The notes beneath the pieces are model-generated. The model worked only from the letters and a program-made list of their open reading frames with translations. It made no database searches and had not been told where the DNA came from. From Leisingera methylohalidivorans DSM 14336 (GTDB lineage Bacteria; Pseudomonadota; Alphaproteobacteria; Rhodobacterales; Rhodobacteraceae), in contig NC_023135.1 of assembly GCF_000511355.1 (NCBI RefSeq), forward strand, positions 2,878,371 through 2,942,370: a stretch of 64,000 nt of DNA. The letters are read 5' to 3'. A program made the translations under genes and the position numbers. This document shows positions 55,319-63,812 of this stretch, piece after piece. The stretch's first letter is position 1; each line of letters starts with the position of its first letter.

Positions 55319-56232
55319 GACGTTTGATTTCCGCAGCCGCGGTGATACTGCTTCCGGCTCTACCTGTTGCGGCTGAAATCACCCTGCCAGCCGGCGCGTC
55401 TGCTGTTTCTGAACGGATCACGGCGCTCGGTGTCTACCAGCTGCCGATCGGGCCCGAAGAGGCGGACAAAGTCCCCTCGCGCCGGTTCGAGGGGCAGATT
55501 CAGCGCCGCACCTGGCGGGTCGAGGGAAACAGCACCGTGCTGCAGATCCTGGCGCCGTTGCGGGACCAGTTGCAGGCCGCCGGTTTTGAGGTGCTGCTGG
55601 ACTGTGCCGCACGCGATTGCGGCGGCTTCGGCTTCCGCTTCGGGATCGAAGTAGTGCCGTCGCCGGACATGATGGTGGATATCTCCAGCTATCACTTCCT
55701 GTCCGCCGCCAAAGGGGATGAAGCGGTCTCGCTGCTGGTGTCGCGCGCAGGCGGCGCGGCCTTTGTGCAGATGATCACAGTGCACCCGTCGGGACCTGCA
55801 GCAACGGCAACAGCAGTGGTGAAACCTGCCGCCGGGGCGCCCGGCACGGTGCGGCCGGTGGAACTGGCCAAGCTGCTGGAGCTGCGCGGCCACGCCGTTC
55901 TGACGGATCTGGAGTTTCAAAGCGGCTCCACCCGGCTGCAGGACGGCACCTATGCCAGCCTGCGCGAACTTGCAGATTATCTGGCCGCCAATCCGCAATA
56001 CCGGCTGCTGCTAGTGGGCCATACCGACACTGTGGGCTCGCTGGAGCAGAACACCGGCATCTCCGAACGCCGGGCGCAGTCGGTGAAGGACCGTTTGGTT
56101 GGGGAACTGGGCGCGGATGCGGGACGGATCGCGGTCGCCGGCGCCGGCTTTCTGGCCCCGCTTGCCAGCAATCTGATACCCGAAGGGCGCGAGGCAAACC
56201 GGCGGGTTGAGGCGGTGCTGCTGGGCGATTGA
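55309..56232 (+). CDS. Exported OmpA-domain protein
   Basis: A 307-residue protein. N-terminal signal peptide (SAAAVILLPALPVAA), an unassigned N-terminal domain, and a C-terminal OmpA peptidoglycan-binding domain (LVGHTDTVGSLEQNTGISERRAQSVKDRL, NRRVEAV). Its ATG at 55309 overlaps the AhpD-like stop by 10 nt, so the genes are coupled. Role: probably envelope anchoring or integrity. Confidence 0.87.
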   Translation: MPLRRLISAAAVILLPALPVAAEITLPAGASAVSERITALGVYQLPIGPEEADKVPSRRFEGQIQRRTWRVEGNSTVLQILAPLRDQLQAAGFEVLLDCAARDCGGFGFRFGIEVVPSPDMMVDISSYHFLSAAKGDEAVSLLVSRAGGAAFVQMITVHPSGPAATATAVVKPAAGAPGTVRPVELAKLLELRGHAVLTDLEFQSGSTRLQDGTYASLRELADYLAANPQYRLLLVGHTDTVGSLEQNTGISERRAQSVKDRLVGELGADAGRIAVAGAGFLAPLASNLIPEGREANRRVEAVLLGD

Positions 56233-56425
56233 CGCCGGACCGGCGTATGGTGCCTGATCGCCCCAATCCGCCTGCATTCCCTGCGGCTGGGAACCTTGGG
56301 GCCGGCATTCACGTTACCATCCAGACGGGATGCTACGCGTTCGTCCGGATCAATGGCGGTGCATCCGCCGGGATCAGGTGCCGGCCGGCCCCGGAACACA
56401 GACGCACAAGACTTGGGAGACTGGC

Positions 56426-57241
56426 ATGTCATCGACAGATGTGATCGACGGCCCGGACGTGGCCCGTGAAAAAAGCCAAGGCGCGGAAAAGTCCGCCTCG
56501 CTCTACCGCATGGCGATGCCAGGCCACCTGTGCCCCTTCGGCCTGAAGTCGAAGTCGATGCTGGAGCGCAAAGGCTACACGGTCGATGACAACCTGCTGG
56601 AAACCCGCGATCAGGTGAACGCTTTCAAGAAAGCGCATGGTGTCGAGATGACGCCGGTCACCTATATCGGCGGGGACCGGATCGGGGGCTATACCGACCT
56701 GAAACGGCATTTCGGCTACCGGGTGCTTGGCAAGGACGAGACGACCTATACGCCCGTGATCGCGATCTTCGCCTCGACCGCGCTTATGGCGCTGGCCATC
56801 GTGCTGAACCTCCATGACGGCTTTCCGGTCCTGACCTGGCCGAAATGGTTCTTTGCGCTGTCGATGGCCGCGCTGGCGATCCAGAAGCTGCAGGATGTCG
56901 AAAGCTTCGTGAACGGATTTCTGGGCTATGACCTGCTGGCCCGCCGTTTCGTGCCCTATGGCTATGCCTACCCGTTTGCCGAGCTGTACACGGGCGTTGG
57001 AATGATGGCTCTGATCGGCACCGGAAGCTGGCTCATCTGGCTGGTGGCGCCGGTCGGGATCATCATCGGCACCATCGGCGCAATCAGTGTCATCAAGGCG
57101 GTCTACATTGACCGGCGTGAATTGACCTGTGCTTGCGTCGGGGGCGGCTCAAACGTTCCGCTCGGCTTTATCTCTCTGACCGAGAACCTCGTGATGCTTG
57201 GCATGGGTGTCTGGATGCTTGCCGCGCAGATCGCGGGCTGA
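56426..57241 (+). CDS. Glutaredoxin-MauE (DoxX-like) fusion membrane protein
   Basis: Encodes 271 residues. The first about 105 form a glutaredoxin domain with a monothiol-type CPFG (LCPFGLKSKSMLERKGY) and TPVTYIGGDRIGGYTDLKRH. The rest is a MauE/DoxX-type membrane domain with four or more helices and the conserved LTCACVGGGSNVPLGFISLTEN, Cys-Cys being redox-active in relatives. MauE-type proteins supply electrons for periplasmic disulfide chemistry; this fusion probably reduces or oxidises a periplasmic partner. ATG at 56426. Confidence 0.82.
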   Translation: MSSTDVIDGPDVAREKSQGAEKSASLYRMAMPGHLCPFGLKSKSMLERKGYTVDDNLLETRDQVNAFKKAHGVEMTPVTYIGGDRIGGYTDLKRHFGYRVLGKDETTYTPVIAIFASTALMALAIVLNLHDGFPVLTWPKWFFALSMAALAIQKLQDVESFVNGFLGYDLLARRFVPYGYAYPFAELYTGVGMMALIGTGSWLIWLVAPVGIIIGTIGAISVIKAVYIDRRELTCACVGGGSNVPLGFISLTENLVMLGMGVWMLAAQIAG

Positions 57242-57279
57242 CGCGATCCGCGCGCCCGGCCGGCTTTCACGCAAAAAAA

Positions 57280-57302
57280 GCCCCCGCATCCGGTGCGGGG
57301 GC
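57280..57302 (-). terminator. Intrinsic terminator for LysR gene
   Basis: Read on the minus strand, GCCCCCGCA and TGCGGGGGC pair around a short loop and are followed by seven T. It lies about 45 nt after the LysR stop, and between it and the convergent glutaredoxin-MauE gene. On the plus strand the run of A precedes the stem, so it terminates the LysR gene only. Confidence 0.85.
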
Positions 57303-57346
57303 AAGTCTTCAAGGGATGTCTTAGTCCGGTTTTCCGCAGAGCCGGC

Positions 57347-58258
57347 TCAGGCTTTCCATTCCGACGGGTCGCGGTCGGCAAAGGCCTGCACCAGAAAATC
57401 GATAAAGGCCCGGACTTTGGGCTGGGTGAATTTCCCGGGCGGGTAGACGGCATAGATGCCCTGGGTTTCCACTGGCAGGCTGGGCATGACGTCTTCGACC
57501 AGCCCTTCTTCCAGTGCCTCGGAGTAGAGGTAGCTGGGCAGGTAGGCGATGCCGAGACCGGAGATCGCCGCGTTCAGCAGCGATTGCCCGTCATTCACCG
57601 ACAGCCAGCCCGAGGTACGCACCTGGCGTTTCTCCCCCGACGGCGCGGTAATCTTCCAGACATTGCCGCTGGACTGGCTGGAGTAGTGCAGCAGCTTGTG
57701 GGTGTTCAATTCATCAATTTTCTGCGGGCGGCCGTATTTCTCCAGATAGGCGGGAGAGGCGATCATCCGTTTGGACGTCTCGGTCAGCTTGCGGGCACGC
57801 AGGGAGCTGTCTTCCAGCTCGCCGATCCGCAACGCCATGTCGAACCCTTCGGAGATCAGCTCCACATAGCGGTTGTTCAGCACCATGTTGACTGTGATGT
57901 CCGGGAAATCCTGCAGAAACTCCGACAGCACCGGTGACAGGTGATTGACGCCAAAATCGGTGGCGACCGAAATCCTGAGCAGACCCGAGGGGGCGGATTG
58001 CATCGAGGTGACCAGCGCATCCGCTTCGCCTGCATCATTCAGCACCCGGCGGGCGCGGTCGTAATAGGCGAGGCCGATCTCGGTCGGGGACACCCGGCGG
58101 GTGGTGCGGTTCAAAAGCCGCGCGCCAAGCCGGGTTTCCAGGCTTGAAACATGTTTGGAGACTGCGGACTTCGAGATCCCCATCTTGCGTGCCGCATCGG
58201 TGAAACCGCCCTGGTCCACCACGTTGGCAAAGGCCTCCATCTCGGTCAGTCGGTCCAT
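57347..58258 (-). CDS. LysR-family transcriptional regulator
   Basis: A 303-residue LTTR. The N-terminal HTH MEAFANVVDQGGFTDAARKMGISKSAVSKHVSSLETRLGARLLNRTTR is standard; the substrate-binding domain follows (LLRISVATDFGVNHLSPVL). The ATG at 58258 gives normal length; an upstream frame extension lacks family similarity. Target genes unknown; it does not face a structural gene closely (the next, rsmD, is 270 nt away on the same strand). Confidence 0.93.
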   Translation of the reverse strand: MDRLTEMEAFANVVDQGGFTDAARKMGISKSAVSKHVSSLETRLGARLLNRTTRRVSPTEIGLAYYDRARRVLNDAGEADALVTSMQSAPSGLLRISVATDFGVNHLSPVLSEFLQDFPDITVNMVLNNRYVELISEGFDMALRIGELEDSSLRARKLTETSKRMIASPAYLEKYGRPQKIDELNTHKLLHYSSQSSGNVWKITAPSGEKRQVRTSGWLSVNDGQSLLNAAISGLGIAYLPSYLYSEALEEGLVEDVMPSLPVETQGIYAVYPPGKFTQPKVRAFIDFLVQAFADRDPSEWKA

Positions 58259-58529
58259 TTTCACCCATCCTCGTGTATCCGTGTCGCCCCCAGTGTTGCC
58301 GGTGAAATCGGGCAAGATCGGGGCAAGGGTGGGATAATTGCGAGGTTTTGCGGGGATCGTATTCGCTGTGGAAACGGCTGGAGGTCTGGCAATCCTGCCA
58401 ATGGCCCGCAGCTGTGAAGCGCCGAAGGACTGTGGCCCGTACAGGGAAACAGCGCCGGACCAGCGGCCGTGAACCGCGTGGAAAGACCGCTGTTTTTCAC
58501 TACATTTCAAGGACTTGCAGAAAGATGCC

Positions 58530-59084
58530 TCAGTCGGATTTCCACATCAGCGAAATATGGGTATCGCCGTATTTGCGGCTGTCTTGCAGCTCGAACCCTT
58601 CCGGCGCGGCGATCGGCGCGCTTTCTTCCCAGATAACCAGCGCGTCTTCTGCCACCCATCCGCCGGCGACAGCGGCGGCCAGGGCCTTTTCCCCCAGCCC
58701 CTTGCCATAGGGCGGATCAAGGAAGATCAGATCAAACGGCGCGGCCGGGTTCGCTCCCAGCTTCAGCGCGTCGCGGCGGATCAGGGTGCAGCGGTCTTCG
58801 GCGCGGCAGATGGTGATGTTCTTGCGGATCAAACCGCTGGACACGCGCCCGTCATCCACGAATACGGCCTCGGCCGCACCGCGTGACAGCGCCTCCAGCC
58901 CCAATGCGCCGGTGCCCGCAAACAGGTCCAGGACCCGGGCGCCGGAGACGGCGCCGGTGTGCATCAGCACGTTGAACAGGCTTTCGCGCACCCGGTCGGT
59001 GGTGGGGCGCAGATGGGCGCCTGCATCGCCCTTGCCCACCGCGGCCAAGGCGCGACCGCGGAAGTCTCCTGCGATGATCCTCAC
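58530..59084 (-). CDS. rsmD: 16S rRNA (guanine(966)-N(2))-methyltransferase
   Basis: A 184-residue SAM-dependent RNA methyltransferase. RIIAGDFRGRAL and LRPTTDRVRESLFNVL at the N-terminus, the SAM motif VLDLFAGTGALGLEALSRGA and the catalytic DPPYG (about residue 127) are all present. It modifies G966 of 16S rRNA. Its start overlaps the stop of the upstream reductase gene by ATGA. Confidence 0.94.
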   Translation of the reverse strand: MRIIAGDFRGRALAAVGKGDAGAHLRPTTDRVRESLFNVLMHTGAVSGARVLDLFAGTGALGLEALSRGAAEAVFVDDGRVSSGLIRKNITICRAEDRCTLIRRDALKLGANPAAPFDLIFLDPPYGKGLGEKALAAAVAGGWVAEDALVIWEESAPIAAPEGFELQDSRKYGDTHISLMWKSD

Positions 59085-60292
59085 GCTTTCAGCAGCGGCT
59101 TCAGATCGGCAGCGGGGTCAGCGGCCACCGCTTTATCCGCTGTTTTGCCCATATCGATCAGGCGTTTGCCCACCATATAGGCGCGCGGGTCGTTCATCGC
59201 GTCGACCGCCACTAGCTGATCACCCCTGTAATACCAGAACGAAACCTGGCTCCCCTCGCCCTGGCGGGTGACCACATTGTCATAGCCGGTATTCAGGCCG
59301 GCGATCTGCAGTTTGACGTCATACTGATCGGACCAGAACCAGGGTGTGGCAATATACTCTTTGTCCGCACCCAGCATGTTCTGCGCCACCACTTCGGCCT
59401 GGTCGATGGCGTTCGGCACGCTTTCCAGGCGGATGCGCTTGCCCTGAAACGGGAAAGAGGCGCAATCTCCCGCCGACCAGATCGCGGCGTCCGAAGTGCG
59501 GCCCTTGGCGTCAGCCTTGATGCCGTTCTCCAGCTCCAGCCCGGCCATTTCCGCCAGCTGCGACGACGGGGTGATGCCGACGCCGACCACCACAAAGTCC
59601 ACCTCAACGGTTTCGCCGCCGCTCAGCACCGCGCGGGTCACCTTGCCGCCCTCGCCTTCCAGCCGCTCCAGGCCAACGCCTTCGCGGATGTCCACGCCGT
59701 GGGAGGCATGCAAGCTGCGAAAGAAATCCGAGGTCTCAGGCGCCGCAACACGCTGCAGGATACGGTCGGCCATCTCGACCAGCGTCACTTGCACGCCGCG
59801 CTTGGCGCAGACCGCGGCCGCCTCCAGCCCGATGTAGCCGCCGCCCACGATCAGCGCGCGCTTGCCCGCGGTCACATGCGGCGCCATCGCGTCCACGTCG
59901 GTCAATCCGCGCACCACATAGACGCCGTCCAGATCGCCGCCGATCGCCGCCGACAGGCGGCGCGGGTCGGAACCGGTGGTCAGCGCCAGCTGGTCGTACG
60001 GGATCACCTCTTCGCCCAGTGACACCGTCCTGGCCGCCGGATCAATCGCAGTGACCCGCCGCCCCAGCTTCAGGGTGATGTTGTTTTCCGCGTAAAAACT
60101 TTCAGGCCGCAGGAACAGCCGTTCCAGCTCCATCTCGCCCAGCAGATAGGCCTTGGACAATGGCGGGCGCTGATACGGCAGCGTCTCCTCGGCTCCGATC
60201 AGGGTAATTTCGCCGTCAAACCCGTCCTTGCGCAGCTTTGCCACCAGCGAAGATCCCGCCTGCCCTGCTCCAATCACGACGATGTGGGACAT
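59081..60292 (-). CDS. FAD-dependent ferredoxin/rubredoxin-type reductase
   Basis: A 403-residue NAD(P)H-dependent flavoprotein. N-terminal FAD motif VVIGAGQAGSSLVAKLRKDG, second Rossmann NAD motif ALIVGGGYIGLEAAAVCAKRG, the ATGSDPR-like segment and the FAD-contacting WSAGDCASFP (about residue 280). Family members such as putidaredoxin reductase pass electrons to ferredoxins of P450 systems. Downstream rsmD is coupled by overlap. No ferredoxin or P450 gene lies nearby, so the partner is unknown. Confidence 0.88.
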   Translation of the reverse strand: MSHIVVIGAGQAGSSLVAKLRKDGFDGEITLIGAEETLPYQRPPLSKAYLLGEMELERLFLRPESFYAENNITLKLGRRVTAIDPAARTVSLGEEVIPYDQLALTTGSDPRRLSAAIGGDLDGVYVVRGLTDVDAMAPHVTAGKRALIVGGGYIGLEAAAVCAKRGVQVTLVEMADRILQRVAAPETSDFFRSLHASHGVDIREGVGLERLEGEGGKVTRAVLSGGETVEVDFVVVGVGITPSSQLAEMAGLELENGIKADAKGRTSDAAIWSAGDCASFPFQGKRIRLESVPNAIDQAEVVAQNMLGADKEYIATPWFWSDQYDVKLQIAGLNTGYDNVVTRQGEGSQVSFWYYRGDQLVAVDAMNDPRAYMVGKRLIDMGKTADKAVAADPAADLKPLLKA

Positions 60293-60387
60293 CTCTGCTT
60301 GCCTCCCGCAATAGTTCCCGTCACGCTTTCACCGGACCCTATATACCCGGGGCCCCAAAACGCAATCATGAGAAAGAGGAACGCGCG

Positions 60388-60876
60388 ATGATTTCTGTTG
60401 GAGACCAACTGCCGGACGCGACACTGACGGTCATCGGAGAAAACGGCCCCGAGCAGGTGCAGCTGTCAGACAAATTGAAGGGGCGGAAAATCGTGCTGTT
60501 CGCGGTTCCCGGCGCCTTTACCAGCACCTGCCATTCGGCCCATGTGCCCAGTTTCATCCGCACCAAGGATCAGTTCGCAGCCAAGGGCGTCGAGGAAATC
60601 ATCTGCCTGGCAGGCAATGATCCGTTTGTGATGAATATCTGGGGCGAAAACACCGGTGCGACCGAGGCCGGGATCACCATGCTGTCCGATGCCGAATGCA
60701 CCCTGACCGAGGCTATCGGCATGCGCTTGGACGTGCCCTCAGCCGGTCTGATCGGCCGTTCGCTGCGCTATGCGATGCTGGTTGAAGACGGTGAAGTGAA
60801 AGTTCTCAACAAGGAAGAAAACCCCGGCCAATGCGAGCTTTCCGCCGGCGAAGGCTTGCTGGAGTCAATGGGCTGA
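60388..60876 (+). CDS. Prx5-type peroxiredoxin
   Basis: A 162-residue thiol peroxidase. The peroxidatic Cys lies in VPGAFTSTCHSAHVPSF (about residue 48), with the family KIVLFAVPGAFT strand. The C-terminal segment ends GLLESMG. No fused glutaredoxin domain is present. Reduces H2O2 and alkyl hydroperoxides. Divergent from the FAD reductase with a 95-nt gap; co-regulation is possible but not shown. Confidence 0.94.
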   Translation: MISVGDQLPDATLTVIGENGPEQVQLSDKLKGRKIVLFAVPGAFTSTCHSAHVPSFIRTKDQFAAKGVEEIICLAGNDPFVMNIWGENTGATEAGITMLSDAECTLTEAIGMRLDVPSAGLIGRSLRYAMLVEDGEVKVLNKEENPGQCELSAGEGLLESMG

Positions 60877-60884
60877 ACCCAGAT

Positions 60885-60963
60885 CCGGCTGCGGCTGCCT
60901 GGCCCGGCAGCCGCAGGACAATCCCTTAATAACAGGACAATCCCTTAATAATCGGTAAAAAAT
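60885..60963 (+). repeat. Hairpin and 19-bp tandem repeat after peroxiredoxin gene
   Basis: A GCGGCTGCC/GGCAGCCGC stem (about 60888-60914) is followed by two tandem copies of a 19-bp unit (AGGACAATCCCTTAATAA and one base) at 60915-60933 and 60934-60952, identical but for the last base. The repeat follows a hairpin without a T-run and precedes the 62-bp palindrome, so the gap between the convergent genes is almost all repeat. Confidence 0.7.
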
Positions 60964-61025
60964 AAGGTCAGCATACCTGCCGGAATGTTTCGCGCGCGAA
61001 ACATTTGGACAGAATTGCTGACCTT
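60964..61025. repeat. Dispersed palindromic element, copy 2
   Basis: A 62-bp inverted repeat centred at 60994.5. The outer 9-bp arms AAGGTCAGC/GCTGACCTT are perfect; the inner 22-bp core (60984-61005), containing TGTTTCGCGCGCGAAACA, is perfect too. The intervening arms pair imperfectly. Copy 1 lies at 9601-9656 in inverted orientation, sharing CATTCCGGCAG and GCTGAC at the same offsets. Located in the gap between the peroxiredoxin and phhB 3' ends. Confidence 0.82.
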
Positions 61026-61042
61026 TCTGTCAGGGAGCCAGA

Positions 61043-61351
61043 TCAAGTCTGCGGTTCGCCAAACAGCCCGTCCATCTTGCGCGCCAGCTTGGCATCCAAC
61101 GCACTGATCCCGTCCACATCATGAGTGGTCAGCACCACTGTCACCCGGTTGTAGACATTGCTCCACTCGGGGTGATGGTTCCATTTTTCGGCCCAGATCG
61201 CGGCGCGGGTCATCCAGCCGAAAGCATCGGCGAAATTGCTGAACTTAAAGGTCTTGGTGATGGCATCCCGGCCCTCGACCATTTCCCAGCCGGTGGCAAA
61301 CAGCGGCTCCAGCAGCGGGCCGCGAGTGGCATCGGACAGTTTTTCCGTCAT
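61043..61351 (-). CDS. phhB: 4a-Hydroxytetrahydrobiopterin dehydratase
   Basis: A 102-residue PCD/DCoH enzyme. The conserved motif [20 protein letters not shown] and the catalytic His pair in [17 protein letters not shown], then [10 protein letters not shown], are complete. It recycles the pterin cofactor of aromatic amino-acid hydroxylases. Its start overlaps the stop of the FemAB-like gene by ATGA. Confidence 0.94.
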   Translation of the reverse strand: MTEKLSDATRGPLLEPLFATGWEMVEGRDAITKTFKFSNFADAFGWMTRAAIWAEKWNHHPEWSNVYNRVTVVLTTHDVDGISALDAKLARKMDGLFGEPQT

Positions 61352-62535
61352 TCTTGCTCCTCCACATGTGCTTTGCGGAACGGGCCGTAATCGGTCAGGA
61401 TTTCGATTTCTTCCTCGGTGGCGGCCCGTTCAGCCTCGAGGTAGCGTTCAACGGCCCCGGCAAACCCGGGATCGCCGATCCAGTGCAAACTGTGCGTCTC
61501 GCACGGCAGATAGCCGCGCGCCAGCTTGTGTTCACCCTGCGCGCCGGCTTCGGCCCGGTCAAGCCCCAGGGCGATGGCCAGCTCTATGGCCTGATAATAG
61601 CACAGCTCGAAATGCAGGCAGGGGTGATGCTCGACACATCCCCAATAGCGCCCGTAAAGCGTTTCACGGCCTATGAAATTCAAGGCACCGGCAACATAGC
61701 GCCCGTTGCGCTCCGCGAGAATCAGCGCCATGTCCCGCGCCATCGTGCCATGGGCGATATCGAAGAACTGCCGCGTCAGATAAGGCGCACCCCATTTGCG
61801 CGCGCCAGTGTCCTGATAAAACTCCCAGAAGGCATCCCAATGCTCGGGCCGCAGGCTGTCGCCCTGGTAAACCCGGATATCGCCGCCGAAACATTGCGCC
61901 TGCATCCGCTCCTTGCGGATATTCTTGCGCTTGCGCGAGGACAGCGCCCGCATGAAGGCTTCGAAATCGCTGTAGCCGTCGTTGCGCCAGTGAAACTGCT
62001 GGGTACAGCGGCGCATCAGCCCCATCTCTTCGCCCATCCGCGCCTCGTCCTGCGTGCAGAAGGTCACATGCAGCGAGGACAGGTTATTGTCGGCCGCCAT
62101 CTGCACCGCTCCCTGCACCAGTGCCGAATGGCCGATACCGTCAAAGCCGGGACGCACCAGAAACCGCCGCCCGGTGGCCGGTGTAAAGGGCACCGCGATC
62201 TGCAGCTTGGGATAATAATGCCCGCCTGCCTGTTCATAGGCCTGCGCCCAGTTGTGGTCGAAGATATACTCGCCCTGGCTGTGCCCCTTGGCATATAGCG
62301 GCGCGCAGGCGATCAGCCGCCCATCCTGAAACGCCGTCAGATACTGCGGCTGCCAGCCTGTGCCCGGCCCGACCGAACCGCTCGCCTCAAGCGCGCTCAG
62401 GAACCGGTGGGTGGTGAAAGGATCCAGCGGACGGGTGCCGTCTGCCGCCTCGGGGCAGGCACAGGCATCCCAGTCCTCAGCCGCGATCTGCGACAGTGAG
62501 GCCAGCACCCGGATTTCGATTTTAGCCTGCGTCAT
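61348..62535 (-). CDS. FemAB-like/GNAT-fold acetyltransferase (DUF482-type)
   Basis: A 395-residue protein of the peptidogalycan-recognition FemAB-like family: [18 protein letters not shown] and [42 protein letters not shown], and the C-terminal [19 protein letters not shown]. The fold is two GNAT-like lobes. Function in peptidoglycan or other acyl transfer is presumed, not shown. ATG at 62535 chosen; an ATG five residues upstream is possible. Confidence 0.85.
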   Translation of the reverse strand: MTQAKIEIRVLASLSQIAAEDWDACACPEAADGTRPLDPFTTHRFLSALEASGSVGPGTGWQPQYLTAFQDGRLIACAPLYAKGHSQGEYIFDHNWAQAYEQAGGHYYPKLQIAVPFTPATGRRFLVRPGFDGIGHSALVQGAVQMAADNNLSSLHVTFCTQDEARMGEEMGLMRRCTQQFHWRNDGYSDFEAFMRALSSRKRKNIRKERMQAQCFGGDIRVYQGDSLRPEHWDAFWEFYQDTGARKWGAPYLTRQFFDIAHGTMARDMALILAERNGRYVAGALNFIGRETLYGRYWGCVEHHPCLHFELCYYQAIELAIALGLDRAEAGAQGEHKLARGYLPCETHSLHWIGDPGFAGAVERYLEAERAATEEEIEILTDYGPFRKAHVEEQE

Positions 62536-62583
62536 GCAATTCCTCCGCACCGCATCAAAGATGTGGGGTCTGCGCTTGCCTGA

Positions 62584-63357
62584 TCAAGGTGTTAGCGGCG
62601 AGAGGTACTGTTCAAACGTCACATTGTCGGCAAAGACGCGCGCCGCGGTTTCCTCTGCCGCAGAGGTCACAGTCCAGCACAGCACAGGCACCCCGTCGTT
62701 GCGCAGCGCCTGCACCCGCGGCCGGGGCAGATCGGCGGCTTCGTGGCTGATAAAGCTTGCACCTGTACGCGCGAAATCCGGGATGCCGCGCAGATCGTCG
62801 CAAACCGCTTTCGGCAGCTCCGGCCATTCCGACGGATCATAGGCGCTGGTGGTGATGCCGCGGGCAATATCCGGCGCCAGCTGGGCCAGCTCCGCGACTG
62901 AATTGGGATTGAAAGACATCACCGCCACCGGACCGCCGTAACCCTTCAGCGCCGCGGCCGTGGCCCGCTCCAGCCCGCCATCGGTGAGGCCCATCTGCCC
63001 GTGCTGGTCCTTCAATTCGATCAGCAGCGGCACCTTTCCTGCAACCAGATCCAGCACTTCGGGCAGATCCGGAATACCTTCGCCATCACCGTCTTTCAGC
63101 GGGATTGCCTGCAGGTCGCTGCGGGTCCGCGCGCGGACCGGACCGGAGGCATCCGCCAGCCGGTCCAGATCACTGTCATGAAAGACCATGGCACAGCCGT
63201 CGCTGGACAGCTGCAGGTCAATCTCAATCCCATAGCCGGCCGCCATCGCTGCACGGATGGCCGCGCGGCTGTTTTCCGGGCGCCCGCCGGCCGCATCATG
63301 CAGCGCACGATGGGCCAGCGGAACAGTCAGGATGGCGGCAGGCAGGGCGGGTTTCAT
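62584..63357 (-). CDS. Glycerophosphodiester phosphodiesterase
   Basis: A 257-residue TIM-barrel GDPD. HRALHDAAGGRPENSRAAI near the N-terminus, EIDLQLSSDGCAMVFHD (metal ligands Glu/Asp/His), and later LLIELK. Cytosolic, like UgpQ: no signal peptide. Hydrolyses glycerophosphodiesters to glycerol-3-phosphate and alcohol. Overlaps the RidA gene stop by ATGA, so the two are one operon. Confidence 0.93.
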   Translation of the reverse strand: MKPALPAAILTVPLAHRALHDAAGGRPENSRAAIRAAMAAGYGIEIDLQLSSDGCAMVFHDSDLDRLADASGPVRARTRSDLQAIPLKDGDGEGIPDLPEVLDLVAGKVPLLIELKDQHGQMGLTDGGLERATAAALKGYGGPVAVMSFNPNSVAELAQLAPDIARGITTSAYDPSEWPELPKAVCDDLRGIPDFARTGASFISHEAADLPRPRVQALRNDGVPVLCWTVTSAAEETAARVFADNVTFEQYLSPLTP

Positions 63358-63812
63358 TTAATCTGGAAGACCCCGTCGATTTCAACTGCAGCGCCAAGCG
63401 GCAGTGACACCGACCCAACAGCCGCCCGGGCATGACGGCCCGCATCCCCAAGAACTTCGACCATAAAGTCAGAAGCTCCGTTCACCACAAACGGCTGACC
63501 GGTGAAATCAGGTGCCGAATTCACAAAGGCGCCCAGTTTGACCACGCGGACCAGCCGGTCCAGATCGCCGCCGCAGGCCGCTTTGAGCTGGGCCAGCAGC
63601 GCAATCGCCGAGCGCCTTGCTGCGGCCTGACCCGCCTCAACATCCATATCAATGCCCAGTTTACCAGCGATCACACCGTTTTCATCGGCGGAAACCTGGC
63701 CCGAGATATAGACCATGTCGCCTGCGACAACATAAGGCACATAGTTGGCCACCGGGGCCGGTGCGTCGGGCAGGGTCACGCCCAGTTCTTTCAGTTTTGC
63801 TTCAATGCTCAT
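63354..63812 (-). CDS. RidA-family (YjgF/YER057c) protein
   Basis: A 152-residue member of the RidA/YjgF family, of the longer subgroup, hydrolysing reactive enamine/imine intermediates made by PLP enzymes in characterised cases. VAGDMVYISGQVSADENG and the C-terminal region ARAAVGSVSLPLGAAVEID are the recognisable blocks. The classic catalytic Arg at the C-terminal R-x-x-V position is present as HARAAVG. Upstream of GDPD in the same operon. Confidence 0.88.
   Translation of the reverse strand: MSIEAKLKELGVTLPDAPAPVANYVPYVVAGDMVYISGQVSADENGVIAGKLGIDMDVEAGQAAARRSAIALLAQLKAACGGDLDRLVRVVKLGAFVNSAPDFTGQPFVVNGASDFMVEVLGDAGRHARAAVGSVSLPLGAAVEIDGVFQIK

Noticed and set aside
60984..61005. parS-like centromere site
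   Set aside because: The half-sites TGTTTC and GAAACA match the parS half-sites, but the spacing is 18 bp overall with CGCGCG in the centre, not 16 bp with ACGT. ParB spacing is strict, so only a weak resemblance is claimed.
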